From a virus, in the IMG/VR virus record IMGVR_UViG_3300035034_003439, positions 1-37,380 of that record: a stretch of DNA of 37,380 nt; one strand, 5' to 3'. Positions within the stretch are counted from its first letter, which is position 1. Each line of letters begins with the position of its first letter. Position numbers and translations under genes: made by a program. A model generated the notes under the pieces. The model saw nothing but the letters and a program-made list of their open reading frames with translations, had not been told where the DNA came from and ran no database searches. This document shows positions 24,298 through 31,768 of the stretch, piece by piece.

Positions 24298-24766
24298 TAT
24301 GACTTAAGATCATATCCAACCCTTCCATTGAAGCGAGATAAATGTTTCTACCTCTCGTATCGTGGTATCTAAGTTTTTCACAAAAAGTGCCTTCTGGGGT
24401 AGATATAGCAACATATATTGTACCTGGAGGGTTTTTTTCTGTTCCATAACCAGCTACATCTGCGTATCCAGTACTAGCTATTGAGTATTGAGTTCCCATT
24501 AATTCTTTAACTTTATTAGCCATATCACAAGCTACTTCAGCACTTACTTCTGTATACTCCTTAATAAGTTCAGAATCAACTCCTAATACATTTTTCTTAG
24601 CGTTAATGCTATATACCACCGCTGAACCTTCAAAATAATTAGAACTGCCTGGTATAGAAGTTAAGAGTCCGCTAATATAACCAGAAGTACAACTTTCTGC
24701 TGTTGATATTTTAGCACCTCTCTCCTCAAGAGCAGCTTTAATGGAATCAATGATGTTAACGTGCAT
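24284..24766 (-). CDS. pncC: CinA C-terminal/PncC-type nicotinamide-nucleotide amidohydrolase
   Basis: The 160-residue protein matches the stand-alone CinA/PncC domain. This enzyme deamidates nicotinamide mononucleotide to nicotinate mononucleotide in pyridine-nucleotide recycling. Motifs are TAESCTSGYISGLLTSIPGS (22-41, with the presumed catalytic Ser25), YFEGSAVVYSINAKKNVLGV (44-63, with the conserved Tyr-Ser-x-x-Ala-Lys), SIASTGYADVAG and PPGTIYVAIS. The glycine normally after ESCT is Ser here (ESCTSG). A longer frame from a TTG at 24784 is possible, but that TTG lies inside the promoter-like TATATTTG, so the ATG at 24766 is preferred. It is a metabolic gene inside the structural region, with a host-type promoter and a convergent overlap with its neighbour. 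Confidence 0.87.
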   Translation of the reverse strand: MHVNIIDSIKAALEERGAKISTAESCTSGYISGLLTSIPGSSNYFEGSAVVYSINAKKNVLGVDSELIKEYTEVSAEVACDMANKVKELMGTQYSIASTGYADVAGYGTEKNPPGTIYVAISTPEGTFCEKLRYHDTRGRNIYLASMEGLDMILSHIKTH

Positions 24767-24781
24767 AGTTGTTTGTTTTTG

Positions 24782-24789
24782 CAAATATA
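24782..24789 (-). promoter_or_regulatory. Host-type -7 promoter element TATATTTG
   Basis: Minus-strand TATATTTG fits TAnnTTTG of Bacteroidetes promoters exactly and ends 15 bases before the ATG at 24766, giving a leader of roughly 10 bases. A TTTG lies 12 bases further upstream, closer than the usual -33 spacing. Confidence 0.5.
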
Positions 24790-24810
24790 CTATTTTTAGT
24801 GCAAATAATA

Positions 24811-25794
24811 TTAATTAATCCTTATGTGATTAGAAATTATTTTTTGAAGCTCTCCCTCAATAGTATAAGAAGAAAGTTGATCTGACTCTGGTATCGGAAC
24901 TAAAGACTTATGAGGAGTATGTATATGATTTAAAATAACCCTGATCATAATATCTAACAACTTTATTAACTCATCTCCAAAAACAGCTGGATGCAGTGCG
25001 CTCGCAACCCCGTCAAATGACTCAAGATCATCATTTACTTCAAAGTTAGCTATTCCTTCATCACGAAAAACACCTCTTGGTGAGTATAGGTTTATATTGG
25101 TTGAGGTTATATTTGCTTGGGAGTAGTTTGGGATTAGGTCATCATTCTCTTCGTTATCATTCTCTTTTTGTATGAGCTGAAGTTGTGATGGATAATCTTC
25201 ATTAATTTCCGTGGTACCTTTAACGAATTTACCTGCAGTTAAAAATACCTGTCTTGGCTTAAGCATAAGATCGGCATCATCCCTGCCTTGTATTGCTATG
25301 TCTCCTATTTTAGGAAATGTTGTACTAGTAGTAAGTTTACTATCTTTTTGAGCGTTTAAGTTAAAATCAGTATCCTTAAAGACTCTGTGAGCTTCATCAA
25401 AAGCTTGAAATCTTAGCTTAAATGGGGAATTTACTTGAGAGCCTAGATAATATCTTGGAGCTGAATTATCAGAAGGGTTTTCAAGAAATATGTAAACCAT
25501 CTCATCTACAAGCGGTATTATGTGAAAGTGGTTTGGAAACATGGGAACGCAAAATGGTAAATCCTCATCAAGTGTATTTCGATCTCTACCTCCACCAAAA
25601 TTTATAGCACCCTGCTCTCCAAGGTTGTTTGGGTCAATTATACGTGCAATTATCCTCTTCATACCAAGAGGGTCTTCGTTGCTAATTACAATGGCAGGAT
25701 ATATATTTCTTGCCGCTTGGTTACCTTCTGATGAGAGGCTGCCGCCAAGACCTTTGCCTCTAAGCGCTGCTTTTGCTAATTTATCTACTCCCAT
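24811..25794 (-). CDS. Baseplate hub/spike protein with gp5/gpV-like OB domain
   Basis: The 327-residue protein has an OB-fold-like section at about 30-125 (RIIARIIDPNNLG, then LPFCVPMFPNHFHIIPLVDE and YYLGSQVNSP). This is the pattern of the N-terminal domain of T4 gp5 and P2 gpV, which caps the tail tube and carries the membrane-piercing spike. The C-terminus has VILNHIHTPHKSL, similar to the His-rich 'HxHT' segment near the end of many hub/spike proteins. No lysozyme domain or long beta-helix repeats are present, unlike T4 gp5. It is first downstream of the 80-residue coiled-coil gene (1-base gap). Confidence 0.72.
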   Translation of the reverse strand: MGVDKLAKAALRGKGLGGSLSSEGNQAARNIYPAIVISNEDPLGMKRIIARIIDPNNLGEQGAINFGGGRDRNTLDEDLPFCVPMFPNHFHIIPLVDEMVYIFLENPSDNSAPRYYLGSQVNSPFKLRFQAFDEAHRVFKDTDFNLNAQKDSKLTTSTTFPKIGDIAIQGRDDADLMLKPRQVFLTAGKFVKGTTEINEDYPSQLQLIQKENDNEENDDLIPNYSQANITSTNINLYSPRGVFRDEGIANFEVNDDLESFDGVASALHPAVFGDELIKLLDIMIRVILNHIHTPHKSLVPIPESDQLSSYTIEGELQKIISNHIRIN

Positions 25795-25795
25795 A

Positions 25796-26038
25796 TTAAG
25801 ATTTTTTTATTTGTTCAAACAACTTAAGTTGATCTAGTTCAATTTTTTCATATTCAGTAAACAACTCTTCCACAAGAGCTATGCCTTCTGCGTGCTCTTG
25901 GCTAACTTTCTTTTCAGCCTTCTTATCAAGATCATCAAGAATAGATTCAATCAACTCTTTTTTGTAAGTCATTTGATCAGCCAAACCCTGAGCTTCTTTA
26001 ATGAGCTCGCTTTTTGTTTTTTTCTTTTCCTTATCCAT
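25796..26038 (-). CDS. Small coiled-coil protein (80 aa)
   Basis: The 80-residue, highly charged protein (MDKEKKKTKSELIKEAQGLA...) is predicted by eye to be almost entirely helical. Leu/Ile heptad-like spacing runs through ELIESILDDLDKKAEKK and LVEELFTEYEKIELDQLKL. It overlaps the upstream gene stop by one base and ends one base before the hub gene start, so all three are co-translated. It may be a tail-assembly or chaperone-like protein; no family was recognised. Confidence 0.55.
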   Translation of the reverse strand: MDKEKKKTKSELIKEAQGLADQMTYKKELIESILDDLDKKAEKKVSQEHAEGIALVEELFTEYEKIELDQLKLFEQIKKS

Positions 26039-26454
26039 TAACTTGCTATTCCAGATGCAGTGTGAGGTGCTGTGGTGGCTCCTACAGCAACAACAGGACC
26101 ACCTGCGTTAGCACCAGAAGCACTAACAATAGCTCCTGCGTCTGTAGCAATATCAATTCTCATATCACTTTGAATTGCTGATACAATTTCCTCACAAATT
26201 ACTTTAATCAAATTCTCCATAACATTAGGCGTACCACCAGCTAATGGGCCAGTAGGTATTCCAGCCTCCTCAAATCTTGAGGTTATGGAAGATGTTAGGA
26301 TTTGAGCATTAAGACCTGGCCTCGTCTTAGATAGTAATATTTGCTGAATACTTGGCTTAGGCACTGGTGCTCTATCCTCTTTAAGCATAAATAATAAAAA
26401 ATCAGCTACTTCTTCTGATTTCTGTAGTTCTGGGTCTATTCCTATAACTGCCAT
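26038..26454 (-). CDS. Small putative virion protein, Ala/Gly-rich C-terminus
   Basis: The 138-residue protein starts MAVIGIDPELQKSEEVADFL with helical segments. A hydrophobic Ala/Gly/Val-rich C-terminus (IVSASGANAGGPVVAVGATT) is reminiscent of other small tail or baseplate proteins. No enzymatic motif or confident membrane helix is present. It is one base from the coiled-coil gene and 2 bases from the 424-residue gene, within the hub operon. Function unknown. Confidence 0.5.
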   Translation of the reverse strand: MAVIGIDPELQKSEEVADFLLFMLKEDRAPVPKPSIQQILLSKTRPGLNAQILTSSITSRFEEAGIPTGPLAGGTPNVMENLIKVICEEIVSAIQSDMRIDIATDAGAIVSASGANAGGPVVAVGATTAPHTASGIAS

Positions 26455-26456
26455 AA

Positions 26457-27731
26457 TTAATTCGGTATTTGTCCAAGTATGCTAACAAGAGCTGCAGCTG
26501 CTGCAGCATATTTTGCAGCCTTACTTGCTGTGTCACTAACTCCTTTAAATATTTCAAATTTCTGCCTTAACTTCTCCACTCTCCTCCTTTGCTTTTCAAT
26601 AGCTGTTCTCGCAAAGTAATTAGCAACTAATCTTTTAAATTCTTTAACCGCCAAAACAAGCAAAAGCCTTAATAACTCTTTTAATAATGCGTTAGCAAGA
26701 CTTTTGAAGAACGACTGCTTCTCAACTGGGTTTTGTGATGAATCACCTGCTGTATCAGCTATGTCACAATTACTATAAGCTACGCTAGAAGCGTCAATCC
26801 CATTTCCAGCTGGAGTTGATTGTACTACTGAGAAAATAGGGCCAAGAAAAGGGAATAACAATGAAGACATATAGTTCAACATCTTGGTGATCAATATCTC
26901 ATTAAAACTTTTTCCAACAGAGTTAGAGTTTTGTTCATTATTAATATTTTGAGCCTGATTTTTTACATATTCCACTGCCAATTGAAGGCTTTGCGAAGGT
27001 GTAGGCAATTGACTTGATTGACTAAACTGACCACCGCCCTCAAAAAAGAATCCAGGCTCTTCAGGTAAAGTAATTTTTACATCCTGACAACTAACTTCGA
27101 ATACAACTTCTCCCTTTTCAAGCTGCTGCCTTAGAGCAATCCTATTGTACTCTACATTTTCTTCTTTTACTATTGGGTCACTTGATATGCTGAATAAGTT
27201 TACTCCGCAAACCGCTTCCTCTACAAGCCTATCTCTTTCTGATGGGTCACTATTTAAAGATTCAGATGGTCCATTTTTTGGGCCAAATATCATTATAACC
27301 AAATTCTTTGCGATCTGCTGTTTAACAGCCTGCAAGAAAGTTGCAGGAACTACGCCTCTTAAATAAAGCTTATTTGATTCTTTGTAATCACTTTTTTGAT
27401 TTTCTGTAGCATTCGGATTATTTGTATTAGGTAGCTGTATCCCTTTTTCTCCAAGAGAATCAGCAACAGCGTCTAAAACCTTTTCTTCAAGAAATGTTCC
27501 AGCCTGATCAAAAATCTTGTCTAAGAATAAGTTAAACACAATCTCTGGCTCAACACCAAGAGCTCTCAATACCTTAATCAAATAATCATAAGTTGATATT
27601 TGATCTTCTTTTGGGATATTAAGGTTCGTGTCAATATCTATTGACAACAAGCTCTTCATTGACCCTATCTTTGAGGTCAACTCGGCTTGCGCTTCAGTTA
27701 GTGGTGATGATACTGGAATCTGTAATGCCAT
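26457..27731 (-). CDS. Tail/baseplate-associated protein (424 aa), unknown family
   Basis: The 424-residue protein has a helical N-terminal part (SMKSLLSIDIDTNLNIPKED, then YDYLIKVLRALGVEPEIVFN). A Cys-containing middle (EEAVCGVNLFSI, VSCQDVKI, NCDIADTAG) could bind metal. The C-terminus is strongly basic and hydrophobic (LLKELLRLLLVLAVKEFKRL, then KQRRRVEKLRQKF) and ends in an Ala-rich helix. No N-terminal signal peptide is seen. Its position between the hub/spike gene and the 143-residue coiled-coil gene suggests a baseplate hub or tail-tip role; one alternative is a membrane-contacting ejection protein. The start overlaps the upstream stop by one base. Confidence 0.5.
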   Translation of the reverse strand: MALQIPVSSPLTEAQAELTSKIGSMKSLLSIDIDTNLNIPKEDQISTYDYLIKVLRALGVEPEIVFNLFLDKIFDQAGTFLEEKVLDAVADSLGEKGIQLPNTNNPNATENQKSDYKESNKLYLRGVVPATFLQAVKQQIAKNLVIMIFGPKNGPSESLNSDPSERDRLVEEAVCGVNLFSISSDPIVKEENVEYNRIALRQQLEKGEVVFEVSCQDVKITLPEEPGFFFEGGGQFSQSSQLPTPSQSLQLAVEYVKNQAQNINNEQNSNSVGKSFNEILITKMLNYMSSLLFPFLGPIFSVVQSTPAGNGIDASSVAYSNCDIADTAGDSSQNPVEKQSFFKSLANALLKELLRLLLVLAVKEFKRLVANYFARTAIEKQRRRVEKLRQKFEIFKGVSDTASKAAKYAAAAAALVSILGQIPN

Positions 27732-28162
27732 TACTCTTCGTATTTATCTTGTGCGTCTGAATCTGTTAAATCAGTGTCAACATCATCAATATCATCTACA
27801 TCTTCACCACTATCTTTTTTGACAGCATCAATTATAGCCCTTTTATCAAGGTCGTTGAAGTTTACGTCAATTGATGAATCTGCACCTTCTTTATATACAA
27901 TAGTTTTAATTTCTTTTGCAAGTGATGCTATTGAATCTGATGAGTCTGAGGCTTGTTTTAAGAATGATATAGCGTTCTTTCCCATTAGAATAAAGCTTTC
28001 TGCTGTATCCATTTGTTCATCAGCCCTTCTATATCTATCAAGAGCCATCTCTCTTTCCTCAAGTTTATACTTATAAACCTTTTGAATTAACTGCTCATAT
28101 AACTCTTTAGTAGGGTCCATGTTATCGCCCCCTCCAGAGTTTAAGTTTTGATTATCGTCCAT
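27731..28162 (-). CDS. Helical acidic protein, possibly terminase small subunit or assembly factor
   Basis: The 143-residue protein has a long helical centre (KYKLEEREMALDRYRRADEQ, then SFILMGKNAISFLKQASDSS) and a very acidic C-terminus (DVDDIDDVDTDLTDSD). Size and helical content would suit a gp16-like small terminase, but no specific motif was recognised and no large terminase is in the window, so this is only a suggestion. A TATTTATA box inside a palindrome lies 22 bases before the ATG. It is the first gene of the hub operon. Confidence 0.5.
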   Translation of the reverse strand: MDDNQNLNSGGGDNMDPTKELYEQLIQKVYKYKLEEREMALDRYRRADEQMDTAESFILMGKNAISFLKQASDSSDSIASLAKEIKTIVYKEGADSSIDVNFNDLDKRAIIDAVKKDSGEDVDDIDDVDTDLTDSDAQDKYEE

Positions 28163-28184
28163 TGTTAATCTTTTTAATTGTTTC

Positions 28185-28192
28185 TATAAATA
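28185..28192 (-). promoter_or_regulatory. Candidate phage late promoter box TATTTATA inside a palindrome
   Basis: Minus-strand TATTTATA followed by GAAAC, 22 bases before the ATG at 28162. The surrounding TTTCTATTTATAGAAA is a perfect 7-bp inverted repeat with a 2-base centre, so the box could form a small hairpin or present a symmetric site. Confidence 0.55.
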
Positions 28193-28207
28193 GAAATGAG
28201 AAAAAAA

Positions 28208-28579
28208 CTAAGACAAACCAAGTAGAAAATCGTCCTTAATTAGGATGTATATTTTTCTAAATTTATAAAGTGAAAACTGAAATTCTTCTGGTTCAAGCCC
28301 AGAATCTTTAAGTAAGCAGCTCTTAAGTATTATAGGCTCCCAAAAAGAATTGTTTAAGCCAATCTTATCAAAGCCGCATATTAAATCTAGTATCAATTCA
28401 CAAACTTTTTTGTCAGCTTCTTCTTCTTCTTCAGGTATTGCTTGCAACTCTAGTTCAAGAGTATCTATAAGAAAGTTGCAAAAAGAGACGCAATTGCTAT
28501 TATTTATCTCTCCTGATTTATCTTCAAAAAGATTTTCAAGTATAATTAAAAACACCTCTTTTTTAACTTCCGTTTTCAT
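28208..28579 (-). CDS. Small protein sharing the late sigma C-terminal domain; possible late co-activator
   Basis: The 123-residue acidic protein is not a known family by eye. Its residues 95-119 (LEPEEFQFSLYKFRKIY...) align without gaps to residues 263-287 of the adjacent sigma-like protein (LETKDITYSLHRFKILY...). About 8 positions are identical and most of the rest similar. The rest is helical with an acidic run (EEEEEAD). The gene starts 6 bases after the sigma gene stop. In T4 a small protein, gp33, works with the sigma gp55 as late co-activator, and this gene sits where such a partner could be encoded. The function is inferred; no gp33 motif was identified. Confidence 0.55.
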   Translation of the reverse strand: MKTEVKKEVFLIILENLFEDKSGEINNSNCVSFCNFLIDTLELELQAIPEEEEEADKKVCELILDLICGFDKIGLNNSFWEPIILKSCLLKDSGLEPEEFQFSLYKFRKIYILIKDDFLLGLS

Positions 28580-28585
28580 AACTAT

Positions 28586-29500
28586 CTAAAATGTGAAAAA
28601 ATCATCATCATGACCAAAATACTTATCCTTGTGTTTTTTAACGAACTCTCGCTTTTTAACTTTGTATAGAATTTTAAATCTATGTAAAGAATAAGTAATA
28701 TCTTTTGTCTCAAGATTTGTATGCTCTTTTATCAACTTGTACACAGTACTCTTAGAATAAGCTCCTATGATCTCGTGATTCTTGAAAATTTGTACTATAG
28801 CATCAGCGACCTTGGCATCATTCTTAGAAATATCTGGCCTATCTATTTCAGACTCAAATATATCTGTAATATAATTGAATAATGCGTAGGAGCTATCAAG
28901 GTCGGATTCTTCATCAATTTCATATTGATTAGTTTCTTCGGCCTCAGAGCTATGATCTTCATAGTTAAGAGAAGTCTTTATGTGTTTATCCACAGACTTC
29001 TTTTCATTTTGAAGATAATGCTTTGCTACGGTACCATAAAAAGAGAATGACTTGGTGTTCTGATCTGGGTCAAAGTTACAAAACTTCTCTAAAACAAAAG
29101 ACATGCAATCATTATGAAGTGTCCTTACGTCTACTCCAGGTCTGAATAGTCTAAAGCTAAAGATGATATTTTCTACCAACCTTGTAAGCGGCTTATGAAT
29201 CTTAGTTCTAAAAACCTCTTCCTTCTTCGCTATAACCTCAGGTCTTTTGGTATGATCTACCATAGACTGATTAATTGCAACGAAATCTTCATCGACTTCT
29301 AGGACTTTCTTTTTAGGATTCTTCTTGTTTTTTTCTATACTCTTCTGAACTTCTTCCATATGCTTATCAATTTTATATTGATAAAAATTGAAGTCATTCT
29401 TTAAGTATTCCTTAACTGCCTCTTCCGTTTCTTGGGTCCAATATTCTCTCTTTCTCTTTTCTGGTGTACCTTTTTTATGCTTTTTGTGGTTCTTGCTCAT
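28586..29500 (-). CDS. Late-transcription sigma factor, T4 gp55-like
   Basis: The 304-residue protein has a gp55-like layout. It starts with a basic N-terminus and REYWTQETEEAVKEYL (19-34). A sigma region-2-like segment lies at about 98-172, with LVENIIFSFRLFRPG, then LHNDCMSFVLEKFCNFDPD and SFSFYGTVAKHYLQNEKKS. T4 gp55 has the same order (helix with 'R.NF', then '...NFD...' and 'YI.Q..'). An extra domain (228-287) looks helix-turn-helix-like. The end, HDDDFFTF, resembles the sliding-clamp-binding tails of T4 gp43 and gp33. An earlier frame from 29653 is possible but lies wholly inside the upstream glycosyltransferase gene; MSKNHKKHKK at 29500 is the better start, still overlapping that gene by 26 bases. 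It probably directs RNA polymerase to the late boxes listed here. Confidence 0.78.
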   Translation of the reverse strand: MSKNHKKHKKGTPEKRKREYWTQETEEAVKEYLKNDFNFYQYKIDKHMEEVQKSIEKNKKNPKKKVLEVDEDFVAINQSMVDHTKRPEVIAKKEEVFRTKIHKPLTRLVENIIFSFRLFRPGVDVRTLHNDCMSFVLEKFCNFDPDQNTKSFSFYGTVAKHYLQNEKKSVDKHIKTSLNYEDHSSEAEETNQYEIDEESDLDSSYALFNYITDIFESEIDRPDISKNDAKVADAIVQIFKNHEIIGAYSKSTVYKLIKEHTNLETKDITYSLHRFKILYKVKKREFVKKHKDKYFGHDDDFFTF

Positions 29501-30437
29501 AAGTTTTATTTCTATCTTGATCAAAGAAATACTCTTTCTTAGCGAGCTCCATCCAGAAGTGAACTTCATCAGCTGAAAGACCACCTTTTTCTGGTTCGAT
29601 AGTAGATATGTTATTAGGTACTTTAGATGATGCATGATCAAAACTGTCAACATCTTTCATCCTAAAGTCATAACCAGCTCTTGGAACTGTCATAACCTTA
29701 ACATCGTTATAAACCATTCTTAAGAAAAATTCATAGTAATTACTTACTTTAAAACTTTCTTTCATTGGATAGTATCTGCCATCTTTCTCTTCGCTGTATT
29801 CTTGAAGTTCCTCTACTCTGTAAACACCAGAAAGTGGGTTTGCACAATTAAACTTAAGTAATAAGTTCGTATCGAAAGTACCAGCTTCTTCAGAAAATCC
29901 TTCCGCCCAACAGGCATCATTCATTAACCCGATAACTGCACCATTTTTCCAGTTTCTAACAAGAGGTAAGAAGAATCCAGTTTCATCATTCTCTTCCATG
30001 TATACATTAGCCATATTATACCAATTAGCTCCAAGAGCATCATCTACCTCAATGATAGACATAGCTTCGTAATCTCCTTCTACAGCTAAATTAAATATGT
30101 CATTGAATATTTTTGAAAAGTTGCTTTTCTCAGTTTTTACAATATTAATTTTAACGCTTCCTTCAGCCTCAATCTTTTCTTGCAAAGGCTTTCCTTCTTC
30201 ATCAGCTTTAATTGTTGTTATAACTGGTTTCTTAGCAGCCTTAGTCAGCTTCTCTAATTCGTCATTAGAAAGTCCACCATCAAGCACAACGACATCTACT
30301 TGATGTGTTTGGTTTGCCAGACCGAATAGACATCCATTTAAGTCTTCTTCGTTCTTGATCTGGTCCATATAAAACCCAACAAGTATATTATTGTTTGATT
30401 CCTTCAAGTTCTTTGATTCTTTCATCTTTGTATTCAT
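29475..30437 (-). CDS. GT-A-fold glycosyltransferase (family 2-like)
   Basis: The 320-residue protein begins with a strand typical of GT-A enzymes (NNNILVGFYMD), then a VDVVVLDGGLSNDEL segment. An acidic metal-binding motif follows, SIIEVDDALGANWYNMANVY, with D132-D133. It would transfer a sugar from a nucleotide donor, perhaps to virion protein, DNA or a surface glycan; the acceptor cannot be read from sequence. ATGs at 30437 and 30425 are both possible. Starting later would delete the first strand, so the 38-50 base overlap with the upstream glycosyltransferase is real. Its 3' end overlaps the sigma gene by 26 bases. Confidence 0.7.
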   Translation of the reverse strand: MNTKMKESKNLKESNNNILVGFYMDQIKNEEDLNGCLFGLANQTHQVDVVVLDGGLSNDELEKLTKAAKKPVITTIKADEEGKPLQEKIEAEGSVKINIVKTEKSNFSKIFNDIFNLAVEGDYEAMSIIEVDDALGANWYNMANVYMEENDETGFFLPLVRNWKNGAVIGLMNDACWAEGFSEEAGTFDTNLLLKFNCANPLSGVYRVEELQEYSEEKDGRYYPMKESFKVSNYYEFFLRMVYNDVKVMTVPRAGYDFRMKDVDSFDHASSKVPNNISTIEPEKGGLSADEVHFWMELAKKEYFFDQDRNKTYEQEPQKA

Positions 30438-31626
30438 TTAAAATTGAGATAATGTTTTCTTTTTCACCTTCAGTAGTATAATTACTTAAAGTTTCTTCGT
30501 ATTTGTTTTGGATTTCTGGAGAGTCCATTTCCCCATTAAGCCACTTATCAATAGCAAGCCCAAGAACTTCTGCTGTCTGGAATATATCTCCATTATTACA
30601 CCAGAATCCATTCTCTTGATTCATGAACTCCTTTCCTCCGAAAGATGCCCAGCCCACAGTGTGAGTTCCACAAGCCATAGCTTCAAGTGGTGCTGTACCA
30701 AAACCAGCAATATCGTCAGTGTACAGATAAAATGCGCAAGTAGATAATCTTTCCGCAAACTCATCTCTATCCATATTCTCAAGCTCCTGGAATCTAATCC
30801 ACTTAAGGTGTGGATAAAATGCGTAGAACGTCTTGATGATGTTGTAAGTCTTTAGCTTATTCTCTGGCCCTCTTGACGCTGAAAAAGCTACCATAGGCAT
30901 CTTATCAGATTTATTTTGAGGAACCTTGAAGTGGTCTCTATTTATTCCTTGCTTGAAATCTTTGATCTCCAGCCCAGGCATAACAGAACCCAAATACTCT
31001 GTAATTGCATCGGAAGCAGATATTACATCTTTAATTCCGAAGTGTTGCCACTTTTCTCCTGGCTGCATTGAGTTAAGAACATAAAACCAGCTTTGAGCGA
31101 ATACAATTCTTTTACAAGAAACTTGCATTGTTCTTTTCATAAGATCAGGGAAACCTTCTGGAATGATCAAGAAATCCTCTGGCTTAACATTTAAGGGAGT
31201 ACATTTGGTTTTGTTACCCTCAATTTCTTTGAGTTCACCTCCAACTTTTTTAACCACCTCTACATCATCAAAGTATATACTCTTATCTCCAAGTGGACTA
31301 ATATCAATATCAGATATATCAAAATCAAGCCACTTAGGGTCAAACTTATTAAAGATGTTTATTTCTTTACGAAGTTTCATAGAAGCTTCATAAGAAGCTT
31401 TTTGATTTACATTTGGTTCATAAACAATGGTAACATCTTTACCATCATCTTTAAGGTTTCTTGCAGCTTTTAATATCACTCCAATACCACCGCTTGGCGT
31501 ATTCATTGGAGGACAATAGATGTAGACTTTAAAATTGTCTTCTCTAAGATTTTTAATAGCGCTGTCAACTATTTCATTGTGAGTAGGTTGTTTAACTTCC
31601 TCTTTTACTTCAGCATTCTTTTCCAT
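30388..31626 (-). CDS. GT-B-fold glycosyltransferase (family 4-like), variant EX7E motif
   Basis: The 412-residue protein has the Gly-rich N-terminal loop of GT-B enzymes (CPPMNTPSGGIGVILKAARN, 38-57), a middle segment SASRGPENKLKTYNIIKTF, and a C-terminal donor site, DDIAGFGTAPLEAMACG (304-320). In retaining GT4 enzymes this last motif usually reads E-G-F-G-x3-L-E. Here the first Glu is Ala (A307) while the second (E315) is kept. The N-terminal 20 residues are charged and probably a disordered extension. The gene leads an operon with the GT-A enzyme and the late sigma gene. Sugar and acceptor are unknown; activity with the substituted Glu is uncertain. Confidence 0.8.
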   Translation of the reverse strand: MEKNAEVKEEVKQPTHNEIVDSAIKNLREDNFKVYIYCPPMNTPSGGIGVILKAARNLKDDGKDVTIVYEPNVNQKASYEASMKLRKEINIFNKFDPKWLDFDISDIDISPLGDKSIYFDDVEVVKKVGGELKEIEGNKTKCTPLNVKPEDFLIIPEGFPDLMKRTMQVSCKRIVFAQSWFYVLNSMQPGEKWQHFGIKDVISASDAITEYLGSVMPGLEIKDFKQGINRDHFKVPQNKSDKMPMVAFSASRGPENKLKTYNIIKTFYAFYPHLKWIRFQELENMDRDEFAERLSTCAFYLYTDDIAGFGTAPLEAMACGTHTVGWASFGGKEFMNQENGFWCNNGDIFQTAEVLGLAIDKWLNGEMDSPEIQNKYEETLSNYTTEGEKENIISILNEYKDERIKELEGIKQ

Positions 31627-31671
31627 GAAATTATATTTATTTCGTTTAATTTAAAGCATTAAGCGTATCGA

Positions 31672-31679
31672 AATAAATA
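31672..31679 (-). promoter_or_regulatory. Weak candidate promoter box TATTTATT
   Basis: Minus-strand TATTTATT in the 142-base gap after the terminator, 46 bases before the ATG at 31626; this spacing is longer than for the other boxes. Confidence 0.3.
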
Positions 31680-31712
31680 TATGAAGCAGGTTAGATAAAG
31701 TAAATAGTTAAT

Positions 31713-31749
31713 AAAAAAAAAGAGCCGAAACATTATGTTTCAGCTCTTT
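31713..31749 (-). terminator. Rho-independent terminator after the vWA gene
   Basis: On the minus strand AAAGAGCTGAAACA pairs with TGTTTCGGCTCTTT (14 bp including one G-U) around a 3-base loop and is followed by a run of T. It ends the vWA transcript before the glycosyltransferase operon. Confidence 0.9.
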
Positions 31750-31768
31750 ATAATTTATAAAATTAGAA

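Noticed and set aside
24767-24784. TTG start giving 6 extra residues on the PncC protein
   Set aside because: The TTG is part of the promoter-like TATATTTG; the ATG at 24766 starts right before the conserved domain.
29501-29653. 51-residue N-terminal extension of the sigma factor
   Set aside because: It lies entirely inside the glycosyltransferase gene in another frame and adds no recognisable domain; the ATG at 29500 fits gp55-like proteins better.
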